From Actinoplanes campanulatus (GTDB lineage Bacteria; Actinomycetota; Actinomycetes; Mycobacteriales; Micromonosporaceae): a DNA stretch of 64,000 nucleotides. Of this stretch, positions 49,001 through 57,620 are shown in pieces. A program made the position numbers and the translations under genes. Every line of letters begins with the position of its first letter. Position 1 is the stretch's first letter. The notes below the pieces were generated by a model. It had not been told where the DNA came from, made no database searches, and saw only the letters and a list, made by a program, of their open reading frames with translations. The DNA lies in assembly GCF_014647795.1 (NCBI RefSeq), contig NZ_BMPW01000007.1, positions 186,001 through 250,000 of the forward strand, given 5' to 3'.

Positions 49001-49327
49001 CTGGTGGCCTACAGCCGGCTCGGCACGGACGAGCGCAACCGGGTGGCTTGGACTCAACTCGTGACGATCTGGCAGGTCGTCGGCCGTCTCCTTCGAGGCG
49101 GGCAGGCCGCGAAGGTCTACTTCTGCGACGCCGCGTTCGCCCCGCAGACCGCCTACGGCGGCGACGACCCGGCCGACCTCGACGACGCGAGCACCAGCCT
49201 GCTCCTCGGCATGCGCGAAGTGCTCACCCCCTACTTCACCGCCGACGGCGCCGACACGAACCGGCACCTGGTGCAAGCCCTCTACCAACCCCTCTACCAG
49301 GCCCTCACCACGATGGGAGACCGCTGA
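46007..49327 (+). CDS. DinG/XPD-type helicase of the pPIWI-RE cassette
   Basis: This is an SF2 helicase-like protein of 1106 residues. Walker A is VGMVSVGKST (Lys 261), the DEAD motif FLVDEADQ (445-448), and motif VI QVVGRLLR (Gln 1023 to Arg 1030). Four Cys between motifs I and II (345, 364, 387, 393) are placed like the Fe-S cluster of XPD/DinG helicases. About 250 N-terminal residues are specific to this family. DinG-type enzymes unwind DNA-RNA hybrids and forked DNA, which fits the proposed R-loop-directed action of pPIWI-RE. The GTG start overlaps the REase stop (GTGA), and the PIWI gene starts one base after its TGA. Confidence 0.85.
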   Translation: MRQIQNLRARFRRALAGVYTPADGQPSASGLMDVELCLYLLETVAKGQAATGVPALLDGYRALWDAVSLIPVDAGVRLANARTLLWPNQRSYGWDSALRGYLSVTADVRGYRLDELGRPVRQECRVAPDRWTWYERLLTEPLPFTVTAARPAEPGRHRMRSTARGVGVDIPENLPILPDPVLHDLTVRTREPIEVTWDQLEATAVAMDGDDRRLGRDDNHWAERLRDVTLQVRLDDDTFVDGTVLRIDRILHLVGMVSVGKSTLVMILAVWAAQHDRRVTIVMGDNSAALRAAHDLSGYPGVVAAPVMGQNRQRHAERLHHLQPAAPGQLLPRRPYGFDLVSTACALNTLRDAAPPLAIREAPCQDLIATDDDEPVDGWRNRPRRTCPLWHGCQRHEAARRLVTANVWIATPWSLVHTRVPDPLSAEQMRYLEAAWRRSDLFLVDEADQVQTNLDAMFANSQVLLGPSEEAWIDEIDARVRETLRAEGRAQVRSRQVRRFMLALNNARTAADIIYQLLHRDRVRPDRPVLSWVDPNYFTAWSLFDDLAKDWAGLGARPAPGWESDPLYRSLRDGFNDFIDAPTDTSGDGVSSGLAELAEVLLTNTDEDAREENVRTWLAELAEDTKVSPSDLDTNVWRLELAVAVAVLENRLNQMLTMWPEVAAELELFDSLPTEVRRAPVDLAVAVPESPMGNVLGFQYVEDDNGSRDGQLGEFRFFRYTGVGRALLINLPDLFPTDGPGPGVLLLSGTSWAGTSPRYHIDVPVTAILRPTAGKLAEIGRTTFTLDIQHSGERSTPIWISGRYGEARTSALRQVVEALTRPGPGPGQPNRLERERATLPPDRRKIMLLVGSYAEARTVTDEIRRLKSSWADQVKCLVGDDEQESGWDDAHLLRRHRVADFGTDDAWLLVAPVLAVERGHNILNEEGIAAIGAAFFLVRPHPRPKDLGYVTQRINQYAIEQLRPQPLADDCPESERLATAGRQRRRSAQRQWRRLLRALVAYSRLGTDERNRVAWTQLVTIWQVVGRLLRGGQAAKVYFCDAAFAPQTAYGGDDPADLDDASTSLLLGMREVLTPYFTADGADTNRHLVQALYQPLYQALTTMGDR

Positions 49328-49328
49328 C

Positions 49329-51848
49329 ATGGCACCCCGCTACGACCAGCTCGCCGTCACCGTCCTGCGCCTGAACTCGGAGCATCCGTTCGAGCGCGAC
49401 TATCACGTCATGCGTTTCCCCGGCCGGTGGAAGGAACCGCTGCGGGCCCTGATGCGCACCCGCCGGGCCGACGGACCGGTGACCGTTCCCATCGCCCCGT
49501 TGAACGAGGCGATCACCGCGCTGGTACCCGACTGCGTGGTCACCCTCGCCTACGCCGGTAAAGGCGACGACGACGAGGACTGGCTGCTCGCCTACCGGGA
49601 GATCAATCCGGCGGCCCTGTTCAACCTGGTCGCCGCCTGGGTTCGCGCCCAGAAGGCGGATCCGGAGCAGATCCGCCGGACCCTCTCGCAGCTGAACGCC
49701 TCCGACCTCACCTGGTCACCGGTGCGCATCGACCTGACCGGGCGCGGTGGTTTCGCCCAGATCTCCCGCCTTCTGCCGATGGAGATCGCCGCGACTCTGT
49801 CACGGCCCGAATCGGTCTGTCCGCACGGCAACCTTCGATTTGTACGCTGCCCGGCCGCCACCGGTGCCGAGTTGATGTCCTGGCCGCCCGAGCGGACCGA
49901 GGACGGCCGCCCCTTCTCCGTCAAGATCGGCATCACCGTGCAGACGGTCCCGACCAGCGACGAGTGGCTCGTCTACCTCTCCTTCGGGGTACGCCGCTGG
50001 CTGCCGTCCCGCGGCCGGCTCGCCTCGGATCACGGGCATTCCGTCTATCTCGCGCCGACCGTGCCGTACCTGGCCGGGCTGGAGAACTCACGCCACTTCG
50101 GCACGGCCAAGATCCGCTCGGTGCGTGTCAAGGATGCCGACGGCAAGACCTCCTACCCCGCGCGATGGGACGACAGCCTGGCGAACGTGCTGGAGCAGGC
50201 AGGCTGTCTTAACCGGCTGCCCGACCCCGAACAGGTGGTCGCCACCCCCATGGACTACCTGCAGCGGACCGGAGACGCCGCCGCTCTGGTGTACCGCAAC
50301 GGCATGCTCAACGGCCGCAGGGAGAAGGTGAGCGCCGGCCTGCCCCTCGCCGACCGGGTGCCGATCCTGCAGTGGATCACCGAGCAGCTGGCGCCCCGTC
50401 TACACCAGGTCGGCCCCCTTCCCCGGGTGAAACGGACCGTATATCCGGGCCTCTCCGGCATCGCCGACGGCGCGATCGCCCCGGCTGAACTCGAACGGGT
50501 GGTCGGATCACGACTCACGATCGAACTCCTCACCGGCAGAGAGGCCATGCAGTACGCCCTCGAGCGGCTCTCCATGCGGCTCGGCCGTGCGTTGCCCTCA
50601 GCCGCGGACCTCGACAGGGCCGAAACGGTCGTCCGTGCTGGACCCACCACGGTCACCATCCGCCACGTCGGTGACGGTCGGATGCGCAGCGCACTCGACC
50701 GCGGCGGGCGCACCGTGCAAGAGGCCGTCCAGGAGCGCTTCGACGACATCGCGGCCGCCCTGCGCCCGGCAACCGGCCCGACGGCGGCCCTGGTGGAGAT
50801 CGGTGGCCCGAAGGAGTACGAGACCCGTACCGCCGACGATCCGAAGTTCGCCATCCGGCACGGGTTGCTCCGCACCGGCCGGCTCAGTCAGTTCGTCACC
50901 CCGGTCACCGAACCGGACGTCAAAGCCGACCGGGAGCGCTGCAATGCCGCGGTCGACGAGTTGTTCCGCCAGCTCGGACTACGTCCCAGTGCCTTCCCGT
51001 TCCCGGCGCCCGGAACATTGGAAAGGCAGCCGGCGTTGCTGGCGCTCTGGATGATCCGTCGGAACAAGGGCCGTTCGCGCGGGGTGCAACGCCAGATCCC
51101 GATCGCCGTCCTGGTGGACCCGACCGGCCGCGAGGTCCAGGTCCGCGCCCCCAAGGTCGACTGGCAGCCCTTGCATTCCGGGTTGCTCGGCATCGGCGAC
51201 GCCTACCTGAACGCCGATCTCAAGTACACCGCCGATGGCACGGTCCGCTTCATCAAAGAGGCGATCGAGGGGGTCGTCGCGGCCTATCCGGACACGCTGC
51301 TGCTGACCCACGCACAGAACCTCCGAGGGCCGTGGAAGACCCTCACCAACGGCAATCTCGTCCTCGACGCCCTCCACTTCGGGGCCGGCGACCCGGTGCC
51401 GATGAGCAAACTGCCAGGCCTGCGGCACGTCCGCGTACGCACGGTGAACCCCGGCGACGAGACCCCCGAATGCTTCGGCGTAAGCGGTGACGAGGTGGGC
51501 CAGCCGGGCGGACTGTGGGCCTACCTGGTCCCCCGCCTCTACGGCAGCACCGCCGCCAAACCGGTCACCCAGACCAGTGCCCTCAAGGGTGCATCCAAGG
51601 TCGTCCCGGGTGACTACGACGGCAAGCCGACCACCCCCCGCCCGCAGGGCAACGTCTGGAACGCCCAGTTCGTGGAACTGCTGGTCGCCGGCATCCAGGA
51701 CGGCGACCGCCCGGAGGATTGGGCGGCACTCGCCCACGACCTGCGCAACGCCGCACCCTACGTCCGCGACACCACGAACCTGCCCTGGCCCCTGCACCTC
51801 GCCGAACAGGTCGAGGAGTACCTCATGCCGAACAGGATCGAAGGCTAG
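49329..51848 (+). CDS. pPIWI-RE family PIWI protein
   Basis: This prokaryotic PIWI-like protein (839 residues) belongs to the RE branch, named for conserved Arg and Glu in an RNase H-fold PIWI domain. Recognisable blocks are the N-terminal strand-rich region (YDQLAVTVLRLNSEHPFERD), the central DUF3962-like part, and the PIWI core. The core includes ALVEIGGPKEYE (about 493-504), LLTHAQNLRGPWKTLTNG near 660 and the C-terminal GLWAYLVPRLYGSTAAKPVT and TNLPWPLHLAEQVEEYLMP. The family is predicted to bind guide-target duplexes or R-loops and to protect against plasmids or phage. Genes upstream (REase, helicase) are coupled to it. Confidence 0.85.
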   Translation: MAPRYDQLAVTVLRLNSEHPFERDYHVMRFPGRWKEPLRALMRTRRADGPVTVPIAPLNEAITALVPDCVVTLAYAGKGDDDEDWLLAYREINPAALFNLVAAWVRAQKADPEQIRRTLSQLNASDLTWSPVRIDLTGRGGFAQISRLLPMEIAATLSRPESVCPHGNLRFVRCPAATGAELMSWPPERTEDGRPFSVKIGITVQTVPTSDEWLVYLSFGVRRWLPSRGRLASDHGHSVYLAPTVPYLAGLENSRHFGTAKIRSVRVKDADGKTSYPARWDDSLANVLEQAGCLNRLPDPEQVVATPMDYLQRTGDAAALVYRNGMLNGRREKVSAGLPLADRVPILQWITEQLAPRLHQVGPLPRVKRTVYPGLSGIADGAIAPAELERVVGSRLTIELLTGREAMQYALERLSMRLGRALPSAADLDRAETVVRAGPTTVTIRHVGDGRMRSALDRGGRTVQEAVQERFDDIAAALRPATGPTAALVEIGGPKEYETRTADDPKFAIRHGLLRTGRLSQFVTPVTEPDVKADRERCNAAVDELFRQLGLRPSAFPFPAPGTLERQPALLALWMIRRNKGRSRGVQRQIPIAVLVDPTGREVQVRAPKVDWQPLHSGLLGIGDAYLNADLKYTADGTVRFIKEAIEGVVAAYPDTLLLTHAQNLRGPWKTLTNGNLVLDALHFGAGDPVPMSKLPGLRHVRVRTVNPGDETPECFGVSGDEVGQPGGLWAYLVPRLYGSTAAKPVTQTSALKGASKVVPGDYDGKPTTPRPQGNVWNAQFVELLVAGIQDGDRPEDWAALAHDLRNAAPYVRDTTNLPWPLHLAEQVEEYLMPNRIEG

Positions 51849-51854
51849 GGATCG

Positions 51855-53738
51855 ATGTCGACCAACGAACCACAGTCCGGCCTGCCGGTGGAGTTCCTCC
51901 ACGCTGTCGTGGCCGGTGCGAGCGCCGATTCCCCGCAGACCGGCATGGCTGTCGAACGCCTCCGATCCATGGCCGATGGCACGGTCCGAGACGGTCTGAT
52001 CCTCGCCCTGCTCCGTGGTGCGCTGAAGGACAGCGCACCCGTGTGGATGCTCGAAGCCGCCATCGAACGTGACCTCAAAACCGACAAGGATCAGGGATAC
52101 GGCTACAGCCGGCTGGAATCGGCGACGACGGCGCTAGCACATCCGTCCTGCCCGGCCGCGATGCGAGCGCAGACCCTGAGCGATTGCTCCGCGAATCAGC
52201 TCGGCGTCTTCGGTCGGTCCACGAGCGCCGAGGTCCTCACCGAGGCGGTGGTGACCGAGCTACAGCGACGATGCACCCAGCCACTGGAGATGACGGTAGA
52301 TCTACTGGAGAACCCCGGACCGGCGCAGGCGGTCCTTCGCGATCCCGCCCTGCATGATGTGGTCTTCTCCGCTGCTGTCGTACTGCTCCCCGCACATCCG
52401 AAATTCAAGGAGCAGGATGACTTCGAAGCCTGGATCGGTCACTCCAAGGCATGGCGACTCATGTGGGAACGGCTCCTGGCCGTGCACAGTTCCCGCCATC
52501 GTTGGCTGGTCGAGTGGGCACGCGGAACCAAGACCTACTCGACCATCCGGGAGTCCCTTCTCAGTGAGCTTCCCTGGACCGTCGACCCACTACTGCTCGA
52601 GGAACTCGCCGCCGACGATCTGACCGAGTTCCCGAAGCACGCCCTGCTGACCCGGATGCACCGGCTCAAACGTGACGGGGCTACCACCGAACAGACGCTT
52701 GCCGCCTTCGACGCTGAGATGAACGGCCTCGATCCTGACGCCCGGGATTTCGTAACCGAGCTTCTCGAACTGTCTGAGTACGGCGCCGACGCCGCGGTCC
52801 GTTGGGTATCCCGCGCGGTGGACAAGACGTGGCGGCACATCCTTTCACCGGCCCAGGCGAAGAGCCGATTCGGCGAAGCCCACACCTGGCAGGCCTCCGA
52901 CGAGCTGCTGAGCAAACTCGGACGCCGCTTCGCCGAGGCCGCCGTCGAAGCGCTGGAACTCTGGGAACCGTCGTCCGACGGCGGAGCCGACCGTGTCCGT
53001 GAGCTGCGGTGGGTGCACGTACTGCTGTTGCACCTTCCCGAAGTGACCGCTGAGGTCGAACAACGGGTACGCGACGTGCTCAAGGCCAACCCGCGGTATC
53101 ACCGCATCTCTTGGCATGAGGATGAACGCCGAGCGGCCGAACTCCGCGCAGCGATCGAGCGGATCCTCGGCGACCTGGACGGCCCGGATCGCTCCTCTGC
53201 TCTCGGCGACCCCGGCCGCGTCACGGTCCGGGAGTTGGCCGGCACCTCGGAGGATGTGCTGGAGGACTACCTGCAACGGCATGCCGGCGACGAGTTGATC
53301 GAGAAGGCACTCCTGTCGTTCAGCCACCACGCGAGATACAGGCTCACATTCGCGTCGGTTCTCGGTCGTCACTCCCAGCCGGATGAGGCGCTCCTCCGAC
53401 TCACCCTCGGCCTACGCCGGCACGTCGGAGGCGGTCCGAGCAATCGAGAGAACTGGACGCGCGCGGTGCTGTCACTGCCCGACTGCGATTCGGCGGTCAT
53501 CCGTGCGCTCCCGGCCTGGTCCGCCATGACCGTCGGTGGAAGCAACGGATACCGGCCCTCACACGAGAGGGTCGTCTCCCTGGTGACGACCGCCCTGCGC
53601 GACGACGCGGACGCCTGGACACGGTTCGCGGGTGGCCCGGCCTCCTATTCAGGGCCGACCGCGTGGCTACGGCTCGGTGACATCCTCGATGCAGCCGTCG
53701 GCGGTGGCGCCTGGCCGGATCCTCCTGCGCCGAAGTAG
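51855..53738 (+). CDS. Unknown helical protein coupled to the pPIWI-RE cassette
   Basis: This 627-residue protein is one I do not recognise. It starts six bases after the PIWI stop, so it is the fourth gene of the operon. It is almost wholly alpha-helical in appearance, with repeating Leu/Ala-rich helices and short loops that suggest a HEAT-like solenoid (for example FVTELLELSEYGADAAVRWVSR near 290 and VHVLLLHLPEVTAEVEQRV near 385). No catalytic motif, TM segment or signal peptide is visible. Trp and His are scattered in the middle third (RLMWERLLAVHSSRHRWLVEW). It could be a scaffold, a regulator or the target-sensing part of this lineage of the system. Confidence 0.7.
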   Translation: MSTNEPQSGLPVEFLHAVVAGASADSPQTGMAVERLRSMADGTVRDGLILALLRGALKDSAPVWMLEAAIERDLKTDKDQGYGYSRLESATTALAHPSCPAAMRAQTLSDCSANQLGVFGRSTSAEVLTEAVVTELQRRCTQPLEMTVDLLENPGPAQAVLRDPALHDVVFSAAVVLLPAHPKFKEQDDFEAWIGHSKAWRLMWERLLAVHSSRHRWLVEWARGTKTYSTIRESLLSELPWTVDPLLLEELAADDLTEFPKHALLTRMHRLKRDGATTEQTLAAFDAEMNGLDPDARDFVTELLELSEYGADAAVRWVSRAVDKTWRHILSPAQAKSRFGEAHTWQASDELLSKLGRRFAEAAVEALELWEPSSDGGADRVRELRWVHVLLLHLPEVTAEVEQRVRDVLKANPRYHRISWHEDERRAAELRAAIERILGDLDGPDRSSALGDPGRVTVRELAGTSEDVLEDYLQRHAGDELIEKALLSFSHHARYRLTFASVLGRHSQPDEALLRLTLGLRRHVGGGPSNRENWTRAVLSLPDCDSAVIRALPAWSAMTVGGSNGYRPSHERVVSLVTTALRDDADAWTRFAGGPASYSGPTAWLRLGDILDAAVGGGAWPDPPAPK

Positions 53739-53962
53739 TACGGAACGGCCGGAATCCGTCGCGGAGCAACCCTTACGTGTAGAGGTACAGGAAGTGCTCT
53801 GAACTCACGAGCGTGGCTGACCTGCAACGATTCGGCCATTCGCCCGACCCTGGAATCCGTTGACTGGTTCGATACGAACCGATTGTGCGAATTCATCCAC
53901 TCCTGTTGATCAGTATACGGTCGGCCGCACCGCTAGCGGCTCGATGGAACGTGGGGACAACC
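53739..53962. other. Intergenic, nothing seen
   Basis: Lower-GC stretch between the pPIWI-RE operon and the DrmD remnant. No gene or clear hairpin was seen. It ends in a GGGGACA ribosome site for the remnant. Confidence 0.5.
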
Positions 53963-55105
53963 ATGGAAGACATCCGTTCCGGGGAAAAGCTTGATGCCGC
54001 ACCGGGATCCGTGGTATTCGTTCGCGACGAGGAATGGCTCGTCCAGGCCGTCGAAGAAACCGCCGACGGACAACTCGTCCATGTCCGCGGTCTCAGCGAA
54101 TTGGTCCGCGACACCACGGCATCGTTCTTCGCCCGCCTGGACACCATCGAGCCCCTGGATCCCGCGGCCGCCGACGTGGTGGCGGACGACAGCCCGCAGT
54201 ACCGCAAGGCTCGGCTCTGGGTGGAGTCGACTTTCCGCAAGACGGCGGTGCCGCTCGGCGACCGCTCCCTGACCGTCGCCACTCAGGCGCTCGCCCGGCC
54301 CTTGAGCTATCAGCAGACCGCCGTGAAGAAGGCTCTCGACCCGGCCAATCTCCGGCCGAGGATTCTGCTCGCCGATGCGGTGGGGCTCGGCAAGACACTC
54401 GAATCGGCATGATCCTGTCGGAACTGGTTCGCCGCGGCCGGGACGACCGGATTCTCATCGTCACCCCACGCCATGTTCTGGAACAGATGCAACAGGAATT
54501 GTGGTCACGGTTCGCATTGCCGTTCGTCCGGCTGGACACCGCCGGAATCCAGCGCGTCCGCCAGAAACTGCCGGCCAACCGCAATCCGTTCACCTACTTC
54601 CGGCGGGCGATCATCTCCATCGACACGCTCAAGTCCGAGCGTCATGTCGCCAGCCTGCGCAAGCAGCGCTGGGATGCGGTCGTCATCGACGAATCCCACA
54701 ACTGGTTCCGGCGACACTGGCCGAGGACGCGGTGGCCCATGAGCTGGAGAACGTCTGGCTGTGGCCGAAGGAGAAGCGGCAGGGCTGGCCAGGCCGACCA
54801 TGTGCTCGTCGACGAGGGTCAGGACCTGTCCCCCACGCATTGGCAGATGCTGCGCGCCCTGGTCGCCGAAGGGCCGGATGATCTCTTCATCGCTGAGGAC
54901 TCGCACCAGCGGATCTACGGCACCCGTTCGGTCCTGGGCCGCTACGGCATCAAGACCGTCGGACGGTCCCGGCGGCTCACGCTCAACTACCGGACGACCG
55001 CTCAGAACCTTCGGTACGCGATGGCGATCCTCGACGGCCCGGTCGCTGGTCTATGTCGCGGCGACCCGTGCCCGCGACGAGTTGGCCATCGTCCGCCGGG
55101 AGTAG
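53963..55105 (+). pseudogene. DISARM DrmD helicase remnant joined to a UvrD-type tail
   Basis: Residues from the ATG at 53963 match the N-terminus of the SNF2-like helicase DrmD (EEWLVQAVEETADGQLVHVR, then RPRILLADAVGLGKTLE with Walker A). One base appears lost near 54405, after which the reading continues in another frame (MILSELVRRGRDDRILIVTP, LPANRNPFTYFRRAIISIDT, VVIDESHN) until about 54715. From about 54790 the sequence is a UvrD/SF1 helicase tail (HVLVDEGQDLSPTHWQMLR, RRLTLNYRTTAQNLRYAM), and near 55045 it jumps frame again to LVYVAATRARDELAIV. Large parts of both helicases are deleted. No drmA, drmB or drmC is in the window, so DISARM is not functional here. Confidence 0.8.
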
Positions 55106-55109
55106 TCGT

Positions 55110-56381
55110 TCAGCCGGCGATCCGCCGGGCCAGCCCTTCGGCGGTCCAGGTGTTCGCCGGTCGGGCGTCCCAGCCCGCCGCGATGAAGGCTTCGGCCCGA
55201 TCCGCGGTCCAGGGCTGGGACGGCGGCAGCACCGCGACCTTGCGCTCCGGCCAGGCCAGCGCCGCCCGATGGGATGTGCCGGCCAGCTCGAAGTCCACGA
55301 TCGGCACCGGCAGATCCCGTACGGCGAGGTCGTGAAGCAGTCCCGCGACGGACGGATCAGCCTGCCGGATCACCTGGCGCCATTCCGGCGACATGATGGC
55401 GGTCGCAAGGTGCCGGCTGAGAAGAAGCATGTCCGGGTCGATCGGGTCGTGGGACGTACCGTCCGGGTTGTCGGGGATCTCGGCGAGGACACCCGCGTAC
55501 AGGCGGGCCGAGCTGAGGGTTCCGGCCGGGTGCAGTGCGCCGGGCAGCGGTCCCAGCCCGGTGACGAACGGCAACAGACGCCGGTGGACCGCGTCGGCAC
55601 CCGCCGGGCGGTCCTGCGGCCGCTTCTCCAGCAGGTCGAGGATCAGACGCTCCAGCTCGGCGGGAGCGTCTGGCCGCAGCGACCGCAACGGTGGCGGGGT
55701 GTCCTTGACCTGCTTCATCATTAACGAGAACGAGGTGGGCGCACGGAACACCCATTCCCCGGTGAGCATCTCGTGCAGGGTGCAGCCCAGCGCGTACAGG
55801 TCCGTCGCGGCCTCGCTGGTGCCGGCTTCCGCCTGCTCCGGCGCCATGTAGGCGGGCGTGCCCAGCGACTGGTGGGTGTGCGTGATCGTGGAGTAGTCGG
55901 TGAGCGTCGGCGCCACGGCCAGACCGAAGTCCAGCACCTTCACCGCACCGTCCGGCTCCAACATGAGGTTGCTCGGTTTGAGATCCCGGTGCACGAGCGC
56001 GGCCGCGTGCGCGGCCACCAGCACGGCACACACCTGCGCGGCGATGGCCGCAGCCCATCCCACCGGCAGCGGCCCCTGTTCGGCGACCAGGTCGGCGACG
56101 CTGACGCCGTGCACCCGCTGCATGACCATGTACGGCCGGTCCTCATGCACACCGACGTCATAGACCGCCGGCACACCGGGATGCTCAAGCCTGGCGGTGA
56201 TGCGCGACTCCCGATCGAATCGGCGGATCAAGGCCTCGTCCGGCACGCCGTTGGGGAACCGGAGGAACTTGACGGCGATCTCGCGGTCGAGCCGGACGTC
56301 CCGGCCGAGCCAGACGTCCCCCATCCCACCACGGGCGAGCGGCACATGCTCCAGTTCGTAACGACCGTCGATCAGCTTCAC
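55110..56381 (-). CDS. Serine/threonine protein kinase (PknB-like catalytic domain)
   Basis: This soluble Ser/Thr kinase has 423 residues. I start it at the GTG at 56381, with GGGGAGGG upstream. All catalytic motifs are present: glycine loop LARGGMGDVW, Lys of AVKFLR, HRDLKPSN, DFGLA and the activation-segment end GTPAYMAPEQA. The C-terminal 120 residues lack a TM segment or PASTA repeats and are of unknown type (DLAVRDLPVPIVDFELAGTS). It lies 90 bases after the 382-residue gene on the same strand, so it is probably in the same four-gene unit as the helicase and nuclease. It may phosphorylate those partners as a trigger. Confidence 0.88.
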   Translation of the reverse strand: MKLIDGRYELEHVPLARGGMGDVWLGRDVRLDREIAVKFLRFPNGVPDEALIRRFDRESRITARLEHPGVPAVYDVGVHEDRPYMVMQRVHGVSVADLVAEQGPLPVGWAAAIAAQVCAVLVAAHAAALVHRDLKPSNLMLEPDGAVKVLDFGLAVAPTLTDYSTITHTHQSLGTPAYMAPEQAEAGTSEAATDLYALGCTLHEMLTGEWVFRAPTSFSLMMKQVKDTPPPLRSLRPDAPAELERLILDLLEKRPQDRPAGADAVHRRLLPFVTGLGPLPGALHPAGTLSSARLYAGVLAEIPDNPDGTSHDPIDPDMLLLSRHLATAIMSPEWRQVIRQADPSVAGLLHDLAVRDLPVPIVDFELAGTSHRAALAWPERKVAVLPPSQPWTADRAEAFIAAGWDARPANTWTAEGLARRIAG

Positions 56382-56471
56382 TGGCCCTCCCCGCACATGC
56401 GCCCGATCGAAGCCTGATCCTCCACCAGAGCACACCGGGCGCCGCAAGTAGGGCTGTTGAACGGCACTCCA

Positions 56472-57620
56472 TCAGCCGGAAGCGAGGACATTGAGCCGGT
56501 CGAGCAGGGCTCGGTCGTCCGCCTCCTCCGCGTACCGGTACAGGTCGTCCCACCCGGGAGCCGCCACCTCCAGTTGCCCCGCCAGGTCGGCCAGTCGCTG
56601 TTCCACCTCGGCGCGGCGGCGTACCCCGCCGGCCCCGGTGATCGCCGCCGCGCGCACCAGCACGGCCTGTCGCCGCGCCGCCACGTCCTCGCACCAGAGC
56701 TGCATGAACGTCTGCTGCCGCACCTCGAAGGACCCGAGCTGCGCCCACCGCACCGCCTGACCGAAGACGGCCGCCGGCAACCCGGCCCGCAGCACCCGGT
56801 TGGGCATTCGCCGAATCCGGGCGCCCGGAAGACCTTTGGCCTCCAGCCAGGTGAGCCACACCTGCATGTCGTCGACTCGCGGCTCGGCGGCCAGGACCTC
56901 GGACAGATAGGGCGTCACGATCTTCCCGAGGTGACGGTCCGGCCCGTCGACGGCTTTGATGAAGACCAGAAGCTCGGACACACACTCGACGATGTAGGCC
57001 GGCAACCAGGCCTGCCACGCCTCAAGCGGCTCCACCGAGGTGAGCGCCCCGGGCAGGTTGAACCGCTCCCGATCGGGCCGGTCGGCCAGCTCCTGGATCG
57101 CGCCGACCCGGAAGGCCGGCGACGCCGTCACCGGATGGAACGCGGTCCGATCGGCCAGCCGCAGCGAAGGCTCGTCGCACCACTCCGTTCCCGCGTAGTG
57201 GCTCTTCGGCAACGGCTCACAGGTGAACCCGTCCAGGTAGACGACCTGCCGATCCTCTTTGAGAACGTACCGGCACCCGTCCGCGACCGACCGGCGACCG
57301 AGCTCGGTGAGCACCACCCCGGCACCGTCGCCGCGCAGGTGACCGACGGACTCCAGGAACCGCACGGCCCGCTCGATCAGGCCGACCTCGACACCGAAGA
57401 ACGCGGCGAGGCGCGACGGTTCCCGAAGTCCCGCTCCCGCGACGGCTCGTGAGACGTACTGGTCGAACACCTCGTAGGGCTGCGCGTCGAGGACCACGGT
57501 CCGGATCTCCACAGCCCACATCGGCAGCAACACCGGGAAGACACGCAGAGGCTGGACACCGGGCATGCCGGCCACCCGTTCCAGCACTCTCCGAACGGGA
57601 ACGTGAGCGGGCCCGGTCAC
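56472..57620 (-). CDS. Unknown protein coupled to the UPF1-like helicase
   Basis: The protein has 382 residues and I cannot name it. It starts at a GTG overlapping the helicase stop in a GTGA. Residues 70-115 look like a winged helix (FFGVEVGLIERAVRFLESVG, then VVLTELGRRSV). A middle beta segment (RQVVYLDGFTCEPLPKSHYA) and a helical C-terminus rich in Trp, Arg and Glu follow. A nucleic-acid-binding adaptor for the helicase is the simplest reading. Similar wHTH proteins are frequent accessory subunits in conflict operons, but the family itself is unknown to me. Confidence 0.65.
   Translation of the reverse strand: MTGPAHVPVRRVLERVAGMPGVQPLRVFPVLLPMWAVEIRTVVLDAQPYEVFDQYVSRAVAGAGLREPSRLAAFFGVEVGLIERAVRFLESVGHLRGDGAGVVLTELGRRSVADGCRYVLKEDRQVVYLDGFTCEPLPKSHYAGTEWCDEPSLRLADRTAFHPVTASPAFRVGAIQELADRPDRERFNLPGALTSVEPLEAWQAWLPAYIVECVSELLVFIKAVDGPDRHLGKIVTPYLSEVLAAEPRVDDMQVWLTWLEAKGLPGARIRRMPNRVLRAGLPAAVFGQAVRWAQLGSFEVRQQTFMQLWCEDVAARRQAVLVRAAAITGAGGVRRRAEVEQRLADLAGQLEVAAPGWDDLYRYAEEADDRALLDRLNVLASG

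Noticed and set aside
49329-51848. Short or long pAgo
   Set aside because: No MID/PAZ pattern of pAgo; the C-terminal blocks and REase/DinG partners fit pPIWI-RE better.
53963-55105. A functional DISARM system
   Set aside because: Only a broken drmD piece is present; drmA, drmB, drmC and the methylase are absent.
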